From: Anaerolineales bacterium
GTDB lineage: Bacteria > Chloroflexota > Anaerolineae > Anaerolineales > UBA11579
Direction of reading: 5' to 3'
NCBI GenBank assembly: GCA_025450445.1
Contig: JANWHN010000026.1
Coordinates: 1-38,148 of the forward strand
Length of the DNA stretch: 38,148 bases
This document shows, one piece after another, positions 1 to 8,361 of the stretch (positions are counted from its first letter, which is position 1; every line of letters starts with the position of its first letter). Below the pieces are notes generated by a model that was not told the origin of the DNA, made no database searches, and was given only the letters and a program-made list of their open reading frames with translations. The translations under genes were made by a program, and so were the position numbers.

Positions 1-96
1 CACACCTTCACTCTCACCGAAGTCAATCCGTACCCGTTGGCTTCTGACCCCACCGATTTCGCCGACTACACCATTACTCTCAATATCGGCCACTAG
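1..96 (+). CDS. 3' end of a truncated CDS (product unknown)
   Basis: Frame 1 reads HTFTLTEVNPYPLASDPTDFADYTITLNIGH* and stops at TAG 94-96; open to the window edge. Confidence 0.6.
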   Translation, partial: HTFTLTEVNPYPLASDPTDFADYTITLNIGH

Positions 97-111
97 TGTA
101 GACGTTGCGTC

Positions 112-128
112 GCTCGGCCAAGCCGAGC
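112..128. other. Intergenic hairpin without a clear U-tract
   Basis: GCTCGGC-CAA-GCCGAGC, perfect 7-bp arms between the truncated gene and miaB. Confidence 0.45.
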
Positions 129-162
129 AGCAACTCTAACGCGCCGGTGCCTTCCCGTCGCA

Positions 163-168
163 TATAAT
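163..168 (+). promoter_or_regulatory. -10 box of miaB
   Basis: TATAAT 11 nt upstream of ATG 180. Confidence 0.5.
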
Positions 169-179
169 CGCACCCTTCG

Positions 180-1544
180 ATGAAATATCACATTTGGACC
201 GAAGGCTGCCAGATGAACGTGGCCGACTCGCAGCGCGTCGCTTCCGCCCTCGAGCGGCTCGGCTACACCGCTGTCCCGCAGATCGAGGACGCCGAAGTCA
301 TCGTGCTCAACACTTGCGTGGTGCGCCAGCAGGCGGAAGACAAGGCTTGGGGCCGCGTCACATCGCTAAAGCCGCTCAAAGAGAAATACCCCAATATCAC
401 GATCAACCTGATGGGCTGCATGGTTGGCGTGAAAGGCCAGGAAGTTCTGCGCGCCAAGCTGCCTTTTGTCGATGTCTTCTCGCCGCCCTCCGATCCCGGT
501 CCGCTAGTCGCTCATCTCACCCAGCACGACAGCCGTCTCATCGAACTCAGCGACGTGCAACAGCGCTTCGACGTCATGGACGGAGATCTGGTCTTACCCG
601 CCGAAGAACGCAACAATCTCATCAGCGCCCACGTGCCGGTCGTTTACGGCTGCTCGCACGCCTGCACCTTCTGCATCATCCCTTACCGCCGCGGCGCGGA
701 GCGCAGCCGCCCGCTCGGCGAGATCGTCGCAGAAGTGCGCTCGCTGGCTGCGCAAGGAGTCAAAGAAGTCACGCTGCTGGGTCAGATCGTGGACCGCTAT
801 GGCAAGGACGTCGCCGACGGTCCGAACCTCGCCGCGCTTTTGCGCCACATCAACAACGTTGATGGCATCGAGCGCATTCGCTTCCTGACCTCGCATCCGA
901 ACTACATGACCGACGAGCTGCTCAGCGCCGTCGCCGAGCTACCCAAGGTGATGCCGCACATCGAAGTCCCTGTGCAAGCTGGTGATGACACCGTTCTCGA
1001 GAACATGAAGCGCGGCTACACCGTCGAGGAATACCGCCGCCTCATCGAGCGCATCCGCCAATTCATTCCGCGCGTTTCGATCGCCACCGACATTATTCTT
1101 GGCTTCCCCGGCGAGAGCGAAGCTCAATTTCAAAATACCTACGACCTGCTCGCCGAGCTCAAGCTCGACATTGCTCACGTCGCCCGCTACTCGAACCGAC
1201 CCGGCACCGTCGCCGCCCGCCGCATGGTCGACGATGTGCCCGAAGACGAAAAGATGCGCCGCCTGCAAGCCATCGATGATCTGCAAGAAACCATCGTCGC
1301 CGAGATCAACTGCCGCTACCAGGGCGAGACCGTCAATGTCTTATTCGAAGAAGAAGTGAAGGGCCGCTGGAAGGGTCGCACCGAAACCAATAAGCTGGTC
1401 TTTACCCAAAGCGACGCCAACTTGCGCGGCCAGGTTCTCCCGGTGCAGATCACCTGGACGGGACCGTGGTCGATGCAAGGCCGCCTGCTGCCAACCAACA
1501 ACGTGGTCACGCTACCTCTGCAAAACATTTCAATCCCAGCCTAG
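180..1544 (+). CDS. miaB: MiaB-type radical SAM methylthiotransferase
   Basis: 454 aa; N-terminal domain cysteines (EGCQMN, NTCVVR, MGCM), radical SAM CxxxCxxC (CSHACTFC), C-terminal TRAM-like region. Confidence 0.93.
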   Translation: MKYHIWTEGCQMNVADSQRVASALERLGYTAVPQIEDAEVIVLNTCVVRQQAEDKAWGRVTSLKPLKEKYPNITINLMGCMVGVKGQEVLRAKLPFVDVFSPPSDPGPLVAHLTQHDSRLIELSDVQQRFDVMDGDLVLPAEERNNLISAHVPVVYGCSHACTFCIIPYRRGAERSRPLGEIVAEVRSLAAQGVKEVTLLGQIVDRYGKDVADGPNLAALLRHINNVDGIERIRFLTSHPNYMTDELLSAVAELPKVMPHIEVPVQAGDDTVLENMKRGYTVEEYRRLIERIRQFIPRVSIATDIILGFPGESEAQFQNTYDLLAELKLDIAHVARYSNRPGTVAARRMVDDVPEDEKMRRLQAIDDLQETIVAEINCRYQGETVNVLFEEEVKGRWKGRTETNKLVFTQSDANLRGQVLPVQITWTGPWSMQGRLLPTNNVVTLPLQNISIPA

Positions 1545-1547
1545 CCT

Positions 1548-1590
1548 TTGTCATTGCGAGACGGCCTTAGGGCCGTCGTGGCAATCTGCT
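1548..1590. repeat. Palindromic intergenic repeat of the 'GTCATTGCGAG...CGTGGCAATCT' type
   Basis: TTGTCATTGCGAGACGGCCTTAGGGCCGTCGTGGCAATCTGC; arms ATTGCGAGACGGCC / GGCCGTCGTGGCAAT. Confidence 0.7.
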
Positions 1591-1656
1591 TTTCACTTGT
1601 TCTTTTCCAGGAGGATACTTGTGGCTCCCAGAGTTTGACGAAACGCATCTGCAGAT

Positions 1657-2274
1657 TTGAGATTGCAAAAAATAGGTGGCGCGGCTTCTTTTGTTATTCC
1701 CTTAGCTCTTGTAGCTGCGGGGTTAGTTTATCTAATGGGCAATTTGCGTGAACCGTTCGGACTGACGAGCTACTCGACGGCCGATCTGCTGGCTGGCCCG
1801 GTGTTTGGCGCGAGCTTGGTTACAGTAATCCTTGCGCTACGTGAACGCATCGGAACCAAAGCATCTGGCCGCATGGATCTGGCCTTGATGACCGCGGTTC
1901 TCGCCGCGGGTTTCATGGTGGCGGTCGCCCTGATTCGTTCTGCCAACAGGGGCTATCACCTTCAGCATCCCGAGTTGCATTTGGAATCTGCCACGACTGT
2001 TATGGTGGGTTGGACGACACTGGTGGAGGGTCTTATTAACACCGGCTGGCACTTCATTGGCTGGACTTTGCTGCTGACCGGGTCAGCCGGATGGACTTCG
2101 CAACACCTACCCCGCCTATTGAGCGGGATCTACTTACTTGCTGGCGTTGTGTCGCTTTTTGTTTTTTGGTTGCCGGAGGACGAAGGGACGGCAGGTTTTC
2201 TGCTTATTGTGCTGAGCGTCTGGACTGGGATCCTGCTTTTGACAACAGACAAGGGAAAGCGCAAGCGCCGTTAG
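1657..2274 (+). CDS. Small integral membrane protein, unknown function
   Basis: 205 aa with several hydrophobic segments. TTG start at 1657 is weak; the same frame continues upstream through a TGA (1636-1638) to a GTG at 1621 behind AGGAGG (see findings). Confidence 0.6.
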   Translation: MRLQKIGGAASFVIPLALVAAGLVYLMGNLREPFGLTSYSTADLLAGPVFGASLVTVILALRERIGTKASGRMDLALMTAVLAAGFMVAVALIRSANRGYHLQHPELHLESATTVMVGWTTLVEGLINTGWHFIGWTLLLTGSAGWTSQHLPRLLSGIYLLAGVVSLFVFWLPEDEGTAGFLLIVLSVWTGILLLTTDKGKRKRR

Positions 2275-2296
2275 CGCGTCATCCCGTTAAACAAAG

Positions 2297-2320
2297 GACC
2301 GCCTGCTCGGCGGTCTTTTG
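2297..2320. terminator. Bidirectional rho-independent terminator between convergent genes
   Basis: GACCGCC-TGCTC-GGCGGTC-TTTTGCTTT; the reverse strand also carries a T-rich tail. Confidence 0.85.
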
Positions 2321-2361
2321 CTTTGAGAAGGAGAGTTCACGCTCAAATGAACGTGGCTCTC

Positions 2362-3660
2362 TTATTTGGCGTTACTTGCAGAAGCGGCGGCCCCGACCTT
2401 CCTTACAGCCTCCGGGCGGCCACCCTCCACGGTCATCACGCTCGGAATAAAGAACCCGATCAGCCCCATCAAGGTGCAGATCACCCCGCCCGCCACATAC
2501 CAGGCCGGTACGCCAAAGCGGTCAGCCAGCGGTCCGGCAAAAGCCAGGCTCAGCGGCGTCATCGCCGTCGCCAGGCTGCCCACCAGCGTGAACACGCGAC
2601 CCTGCATCGCCGGGTCGACCGCCACCTGGAAGATCGCCCCCAGCGAGCCGTTCGTGATCGGCACGGTGATGCCGGCAATGCCCATCGCCAGCATGGCCAG
2701 ATTGAACTGGCCTTGCGGCACTAGACCGACCGAGCCCATCGAAATGCCCAGCGCGATCAGGCCAACCATCGTGGTCACGACCCGGCGCTTGAAGCCGCCC
2801 CAAATACCCAGCAAGATTCCCCCGGCGATCACCCCGATGCTAAAGATCGCCTCGAACCAGCCTAGCTCGAATGCCCCACCGCCGAAATGCTCAGTGATCA
2901 GCAGCGGCGTCAGTGCCGCGGCGGGGGTGAACAGGAAATTGATCGCAGTTGCCATCATCAAAATGATCAGCAATCCCTTCCAGCCAAAAACGTAGGTCAG
3001 TCCGGCTCTGAAGTCGCCCCAGAACGTCGACTTCTTCGCTTCCTCTTCACTCTTGACTGGTTGCGGCAGCTTAATGAAGAACAGCGGCGAGACAGCGATG
3101 AATGCCGTCACAATATCGATCGCCAGGATGCTTTGCATCGGCAGGACCGCCAGCAGGAACGCGCCCATCGGCGCAGCGACGATGTTCAAGCCGCCGTTCA
3201 AGGTTTGGTTGACGCCCTGGATGCGCGCAAGGTGTTCTTTCGGCACCATCAGCGATGTAGACGCGTTGAAGGCGGGATGATGGAACGAGCCACCCAGCGA
3301 GCGCACGAACATCAAAACGTAAATATGCCAAACCTGGATCAGCCCGGTCGCAAACAGCACCGCCAGCATAAATGTCGCCAGGGCAATTCCGCTATCCGCC
3401 AAAATGATGATCATCCGCCGGTTGCCGCGATCGACCAGCGAGCCGGCCAGCGGACCCAGGAATATCTGCGGCAGCAACCCAACCAGCGACGCGGTCGCCA
3501 ACACCGTTGCGGATCCTGTCTGCTGGGTTAGATACCAGATCAGCGCGAATTGCACCAGCTGGCTGCCCAACAGCGAGAACGCCTGCCCGATCCAAACCGT
3601 AAAGAACGGTCGCTTCCAGTTTTTTAGATCGAATTCGGTTGTGAGAATTTGTTTTGCCAT
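2362..3660 (-). CDS. MFS transporter (paralogue 1)
   Basis: 432 aa, multiple TM segments, GSLVDRGNRR MFS loop motif; start overlaps the stop of the upstream MFS gene. Confidence 0.88.
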   Translation of the reverse strand: MAKQILTTEFDLKNWKRPFFTVWIGQAFSLLGSQLVQFALIWYLTQQTGSATVLATASLVGLLPQIFLGPLAGSLVDRGNRRMIIILADSGIALATFMLAVLFATGLIQVWHIYVLMFVRSLGGSFHHPAFNASTSLMVPKEHLARIQGVNQTLNGGLNIVAAPMGAFLLAVLPMQSILAIDIVTAFIAVSPLFFIKLPQPVKSEEEAKKSTFWGDFRAGLTYVFGWKGLLIILMMATAINFLFTPAAALTPLLITEHFGGGAFELGWFEAIFSIGVIAGGILLGIWGGFKRRVVTTMVGLIALGISMGSVGLVPQGQFNLAMLAMGIAGITVPITNGSLGAIFQVAVDPAMQGRVFTLVGSLATAMTPLSLAFAGPLADRFGVPAWYVAGGVICTLMGLIGFFIPSVMTVEGGRPEAVRKVGAAASASNAK

Positions 3661-4964
3661 TAGCTCTCAGCCTTTTGCAATTCTTTGACCGCGCTTGCTT
3701 CGAGCTGGCCGGTTTTATCTGGGCGGCCGTCTTCGACGTTCATCACCGCCGGTAAGAAGAAGCCGACTAAACCCATCACCGCGCACATCGTCCCGCCAGC
3801 GATGTACCAGGTTTGAATACCGAACTGGTCTGCGATCGGCCCCGCCACCAACAAACTCAGCGGGGTCATCGCCACTGCGATGCTGGTCGACAATGTGAAC
3901 ACGCGGCCTTGGATCGCAGGATCGACTGCGGCCTGAAACATCGCGCCCTCAGAGCCATTAGCGAACACCACCATCATGCCTGCCACAAACATGCACGCCA
4001 GCGCGAAAAGTAATCCGTCCGGAGGCACAAAACCGATCACGGCCATCGATAAACCCAGCAAGATCAAGCTGATCAAAAGGGTCAGGATGCGCCGGCGGAA
4101 ACCGCCCCACACGCCGAGTAGCAAACCGCCAACGATGATCCCGATCCCGAAGATCGCTTCCACCCAACTGAGCTCGAGCGCGCCCCCACCAAAATATTTA
4201 AAGACCAGCAATGGCAACAGCGCACCGGCTGGAGTGAAAAGAAAATTGATCGCGGTGGACATGAACATTAGCAGGACTAATCCCGGCCAGCTAAATACGT
4301 AGCGAAACCCCTCGCGAAAATCTTGCCAGAAGGTGAGCTTTTTGCCTTCCGCATCCAGGAGCTTGCGCTCCGGCTGCGGGATGGCAACGAAGAGCAGGCT
4401 GCCGACCGCGATCATGGCCGTCAGGATGTCGACTGCCAGCACGCCCTGCATCGGCAGCAGTTCCAACAAGATCGCGCCTGCCGGCGCGGAGATGATGCTC
4501 AAGCCGCCATACAGAGTTTGATTGAAGCCTTGGATACGAGCCAAGTGTTCTTTCGGCACCATGAGCGATGTTGACGACGTAAATGATGGCGAATGGAAGG
4601 CCTGGCCCAGTGAGCGCACAAACATCAGCGCGTAGATGTGCCAGATCTCGATGAGATTGAATGCGAACAAACCCGCCAGCAGCAAGGTTGCGAGCGCGAT
4701 GGCGCTGTCGGCCGTGATCATGATTCGCCGCCGGTTGCCGCGGTCCACCCACGAACCCGCGAACGGGCTCAAGAAGATCTGTGGCAGCATCGCCACCAGT
4801 GTGGCGGTCGCCAACACGGTTGCTGATCCAGTTTCCTTTGTCAGATACCAAACCAGCGCAAACTGCACCAGTTGGCTGCCAAGCAAAGAAAATGCCTGGC
4901 CGATAAAGATCGTGAAAAAGGGACGCTTCCAGTTTTTCAGTTCAGGTTGAGTTTTCGCTTCCAA
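3660..4964 (-). CDS. MFS transporter (paralogue 2), start re-assigned
   Basis: Track ORF begins at 5045, but a TTGACA/TATAAT promoter lies at 5062-5035 and a TTG at 4964 is preceded by GGAG. The resulting N-terminus (LEAKTQPELKNWKRPFFT) aligns with paralogue 1 (EFDLKNWKRPFFT). Confidence 0.85.
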   Translation of the reverse strand: MEAKTQPELKNWKRPFFTIFIGQAFSLLGSQLVQFALVWYLTKETGSATVLATATLVAMLPQIFLSPFAGSWVDRGNRRRIMITADSAIALATLLLAGLFAFNLIEIWHIYALMFVRSLGQAFHSPSFTSSTSLMVPKEHLARIQGFNQTLYGGLSIISAPAGAILLELLPMQGVLAVDILTAMIAVGSLLFVAIPQPERKLLDAEGKKLTFWQDFREGFRYVFSWPGLVLLMFMSTAINFLFTPAGALLPLLVFKYFGGGALELSWVEAIFGIGIIVGGLLLGVWGGFRRRILTLLISLILLGLSMAVIGFVPPDGLLFALACMFVAGMMVVFANGSEGAMFQAAVDPAIQGRVFTLSTSIAVAMTPLSLLVAGPIADQFGIQTWYIAGGTMCAVMGLVGFFLPAVMNVEDGRPDKTGQLEASAVKELQKAES

Positions 4965-5034
4965 TTGATCTCCGGATTGAAAAAATTGAACCAAAAGTAT
5001 GGATTCCTTTGATTTCAATGCACTTTCGAAGGAA

Positions 5035-5062
5035 ATTATAGGCATATATTGATTTTTGTCAA
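5035..5062 (-). promoter_or_regulatory. Sigma70-type promoter for the MFS pair
   Basis: Minus strand TTGACA (5062-5057), 16-bp spacer, TATAAT (5040-5035). Confidence 0.8.
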
Positions 5063-5094
5063 CCTATTATCAAATATCTTAATATTTAGGTTGA
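5059..5094. promoter_or_regulatory. Candidate operator, inverted repeat in divergent promoter region
   Basis: TCAACCTA-N20-TAGGTTGA, perfect 8-bp arms; left arm overlaps the MFS -35 box. Confidence 0.5.
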
Positions 5095-5126
5095 AAATCT
5101 CAAGAAATAGGCGACTTTTTTGCCTT

Positions 5127-5132
5127 TAGAAT
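5127..5132 (+). promoter_or_regulatory. -10 box, leaderless-type
   Basis: TAGAAT 7 nt upstream of ATG 5140. Confidence 0.5.
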
Positions 5133-5139
5133 AGGCCAA

Positions 5140-6438
5140 ATGCTAACCATTGACCTAGACCTAGCTCGCCGCTTCATCCTGGGCCGCCACGGCCTATGGC
5201 CCGGTCGCCGCTGGCGCGGGCTCAAAGGAGCCGAGCAGGCCATGCGCTACATGGAGTACCTGCAGCTCGACCCACTGCAAATCGTCGCCCGCACCCAGGA
5301 TATCAAACTCCACAGCCGCGTCCTGGATTACAAGCCCGGTATGTGGGACGACCTCACATACAAGAAGCGCAAGTTCTTTGACTGGGGCGGCTGGCTTTCA
5401 GTCCGGCCAATGGATGAGCTGCCTTACTGGCGAGTGGTGATGCAGCGCGAACGCGACGGTATCCAAAAATGGACCCGAGCTCCCCAATTGGCCCGCGAGC
5501 ATGCCTCAGCCATCGCCGAGGTGCGCAAACTCATGCACGCGCGCGGCACGTTGCGCAACCGCGATTTCGCCATCGCCGACCGCACCCGCACGGTAAATTA
5601 TCGCGGCCGCAAAGATAGCTCGTTGGCCTTGTACTACCTGTGGAACATTGGCGAGATCATGACCCACCATCGCGAAGGCTTTGAACGCATCTACGCCCCG
5701 GCCGAAGCAGTCGCCCCGGCGAAGTTTCTTTACGCAGCGGACGGAGCTGAAACGGATCGTTTCCTAATTAAAAAAGAAGCTGCTTTCTCTGGGCTGTTGC
5801 GCCCGGGCGCCCTGGATACTTTTCTGCGCGGCCTGCCGCATGGCAAAGCTTACAAAAAGGTCACTCAAGATTTGCTCAAGGATGGCGAGCTGGTCGAGGT
5901 CAAGGTCGAAGGCTGGAAGCAAGTCCACTATCTGCTCGCCGATGACGCAAAGCATCTGGCTGATTTGATCGCTGGGCGCGTGCCGAAAGCCTGGAAGCCG
6001 CTCGAGACCACCACAACAGAGGAGGTGATTTTCGTCGCTCCGTTCGATCAAACTGTGGCGCGCGGGCGCGCCAAGGCGGTGTTTGACTTTGATTACGTGA
6101 TGGAGATTTACAAGCCGGCCCCTCAGCGCAAATACGGTTACTACACCATCCCGATCCTGTGGGGCGACCAATTCGTCGGCCGCTTCGACAGCAAGCTCGA
6201 TCGCAATTCCAGTACCTTCGTTATCCAGGGGCTATGGCTGGACAACAAGGCACTCTATAAAAACGATGCATTCGCCGAAGCATTAGCACGCGGCTTCGCC
6301 CGCTTCGTCACTTTCCTCGGCGCCAACAAACTGGACGCAGGTGGTATTCAGAATGCGTCGCTGCGCAAGCTCGTGCAGTCCAGCTCCTTGACACCAGTGG
6401 GAAAATCCCCCCGCCGAAAGAAAAGTGTGCGTAAATAG
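5140..6438 (+). CDS. Winged-helix DNA-binding protein, YcaQ/AlkZ-like
   Basis: 432 aa; LARRFILGRHGL..., YMEYLQLDPLQIVARTQDIKLHSRV typical of the HTH_42 (YcaQ-like DNA glycosylase) family. Confidence 0.82.
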   Translation: MLTIDLDLARRFILGRHGLWPGRRWRGLKGAEQAMRYMEYLQLDPLQIVARTQDIKLHSRVLDYKPGMWDDLTYKKRKFFDWGGWLSVRPMDELPYWRVVMQRERDGIQKWTRAPQLAREHASAIAEVRKLMHARGTLRNRDFAIADRTRTVNYRGRKDSSLALYYLWNIGEIMTHHREGFERIYAPAEAVAPAKFLYAADGAETDRFLIKKEAAFSGLLRPGALDTFLRGLPHGKAYKKVTQDLLKDGELVEVKVEGWKQVHYLLADDAKHLADLIAGRVPKAWKPLETTTTEEVIFVAPFDQTVARGRAKAVFDFDYVMEIYKPAPQRKYGYYTIPILWGDQFVGRFDSKLDRNSSTFVIQGLWLDNKALYKNDAFAEALARGFARFVTFLGANKLDAGGIQNASLRKLVQSSSLTPVGKSPRRKKSVRK

Positions 6439-6446
6439 CCACCTGG

Positions 6447-6498
6447 TGTCATTCTGAGCAGCTTCTGTCCTTTGGACAGAAGCGTCAACGAAGAATTA
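6447..6498. repeat. Palindromic intergenic repeat of the 'GTCATTCTGAG...GAAGAAT' type
   Basis: TGTCATTCTGAGCAGCTTCTGTCCTTTGGACAGAAGCGTCAACGAAGAAT; conserved ends with central hairpin CTTCTGTCC/GGACAGAAG. Confidence 0.75.
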
Positions 6499-6706
6499 CT
6501 CACTCACGACCGCAATGTGAGACGACTCAAGATCTACAACGTGAGTACGGTTCTTTACCAATTGTCAAGTTGTTACTACTTCAAACCCGCCCCCCGTTTA
6601 AGGAGCAACAACTTTACCCGTAGAAGATCAAGCTACTTAGCCCCACGACACATTGACAAACAGCCGCCTTCTTGCGTTAAACTCAAAGACGAGAGGATAA
6701 ATACAA

Positions 6707-7483
6707 ATGCCTGACTTTAAATTGCACTACGAACAACGCGGCACTGGTCGTCCGCTTCTGCTGATCCATGGTTTTCCATTCAGCGGCCGCATGTGGCGCG
6801 CCCAACTTGAAGCCCTGAGCGCCAACAACCAGCTCATCATTCCCGATCTGCCCGGCTTCGGCAAATCACCCGTCTCGCCGGCTCCTAGCGTCGAGCAGTT
6901 CGCCACCGATTGTCTGGCTATTCTAGAAGATCTGCACATCTCAGAAAAAGTCACCCTCGGCGGTCTATCGATGGGCGGCTATATCGCACTGGCCGCGGCT
7001 CGTTTATTCCCGGAGCGCCTAGCCGGCTTGCTGCTTTTGTCCACCCGCGCCGGCGCCGACTCGGCCGAAGGCAAGGCTGGCCGCGATGCCACCATGGCCA
7101 AGGTCCGCGAGGGCGGACCCAGTGTGGTTGCAGGGGGCATGTATCCGAAGCTGCTTGCACCCGCCACTTACAACGACCAGCCTGCCGTCGCCAGTGAGCT
7201 CAAATCTGTAATGGAAGATGCCACCGCCGAAGGCGTGATCGGCGGCTTGACCGCCATGCGCGATCGGCAGGATTCGGTTCCGCATCTCAAGAACATTACC
7301 GTCCCAACCTTGATCGTACATGGGCAGGAAGACGCAGTGATCCCACCCAGCGAAGCTCAAGTGATGGCCGACGCGATCGCAGACAGCCAGCTGCATCTCG
7401 TTGCAAATGCCGGGCATCTGCCACCGATGGAGCAGCCCGCAGAATTTAATCGCATCGTCAGCGAATTTCTGCGCAAAATGTAG
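6707..7483 (+). CDS. Alpha/beta hydrolase
   Basis: 258 aa; LLIHGFPFSGRMW, nucleophile elbow GGLSMGGY, C-terminal GHLPPMEQP. Confidence 0.9.
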   Translation: MPDFKLHYEQRGTGRPLLLIHGFPFSGRMWRAQLEALSANNQLIIPDLPGFGKSPVSPAPSVEQFATDCLAILEDLHISEKVTLGGLSMGGYIALAAARLFPERLAGLLLLSTRAGADSAEGKAGRDATMAKVREGGPSVVAGGMYPKLLAPATYNDQPAVASELKSVMEDATAEGVIGGLTAMRDRQDSVPHLKNITVPTLIVHGQEDAVIPPSEAQVMADAIADSQLHLVANAGHLPPMEQPAEFNRIVSEFLRKM

Positions 7484-7499
7484 GTGAGCACCCTCACGG

Positions 7500-7505
7500 T
7501 ATAAT
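7500..7505 (+). promoter_or_regulatory. -10 box, leaderless-type
   Basis: TATAAT 6 nt upstream of ATG 7512. Confidence 0.55.
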
Positions 7506-7511
7506 CCGCGC

Positions 7512-8360
7512 ATGCCGGGCCAAGAGCGTTATGAACCCATCGATTATTTGGCAGTCGGGCACATCACTGTTGACGTAAACGCAAACGAAAAAAGAATCGG
7601 CGGCTCGGTCGCCTATGCTGCGCTCACCGCGCAAGCTTTGGGCATGCGCGCCGCCATCGTTACCGCCTGGGCAGAAGATCTGCCGCTCGGTCCTTTACAA
7701 AACATTCCGATAATCAACATCGGTGCTGAAGCCAGCACCAGCTTCGAAAATGTCTACACCGCATCTGGGCGGACGCAGCGTGTGATTGCCCAAGCTCCCT
7801 TCCTGGAATTCCATCACATCCCCGAAGCCTGGCGCGGCCCGCGCATATTGCATATCGCCCCCGTTGCGCGCGAAGTTTCACCGCGCATTCTGAAGTACTT
7901 CGCCGATTCCACGATCGGGCTTACACCGCAAGGCTGGTTGCGTGAGTGGGACGAAAGCGGCAACGTGCAAACCTCTGATTGGGAGGAATCCGATCACATT
8001 CTCAGCCGCGCAGATGCAACCATTATTGGCCTCGAAGATGTGAACGGCGATCAGGATCGCATCGAGCGAATGGCTTATGCCTGCCCCATCCTGGTTGTCA
8101 CCGATGGTTCCCGCGGCGCAAGGCTCTACTCACACGGCGAGGAAACCATAATCGACGCTCCCTCCGTAACGGAAGTCGATCCAACTGGCGCCGGCGATAT
8201 TTTTGCCGCGGCATTCTTTGTCCGCTTGCATCGCACCGGCGACGCCTTGGATGCAGCCCGCTTTGCAACCCAGCTCGCCGCGGTTTCCGTTCAGCGACCT
8301 GGCTTGGATGGCGTACCCACCCAAGACGATATATACGACCTAATGGCCGAGGCGCTCTAG
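7512..8360 (+). CDS. PfkB/ribokinase-family sugar kinase-like protein
   Basis: 282 aa; C-terminal VTEVDPTGAGDIFAAAFFVRL (PfkB signature). Confidence 0.85.
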   Translation: MPGQERYEPIDYLAVGHITVDVNANEKRIGGSVAYAALTAQALGMRAAIVTAWAEDLPLGPLQNIPIINIGAEASTSFENVYTASGRTQRVIAQAPFLEFHHIPEAWRGPRILHIAPVAREVSPRILKYFADSTIGLTPQGWLREWDESGNVQTSDWEESDHILSRADATIIGLEDVNGDQDRIERMAYACPILVVTDGSRGARLYSHGEETIIDAPSVTEVDPTGAGDIFAAAFFVRLHRTGDALDAARFATQLAAVSVQRPGLDGVPTQDDIYDLMAEAL

Positions 8361-8361
8361 C

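Noticed and set aside
194-862. 222-aa plus-strand ORF inside miaB in another frame
   Set aside because: Arg/Ala-rich out-of-frame translation overlapping a well-supported gene.
6472-6714. 80-aa ORF in the 6439-6706 intergenic region
   Set aside because: Begins inside the palindromic repeat and overlaps the hydrolase start; no motif or SD.
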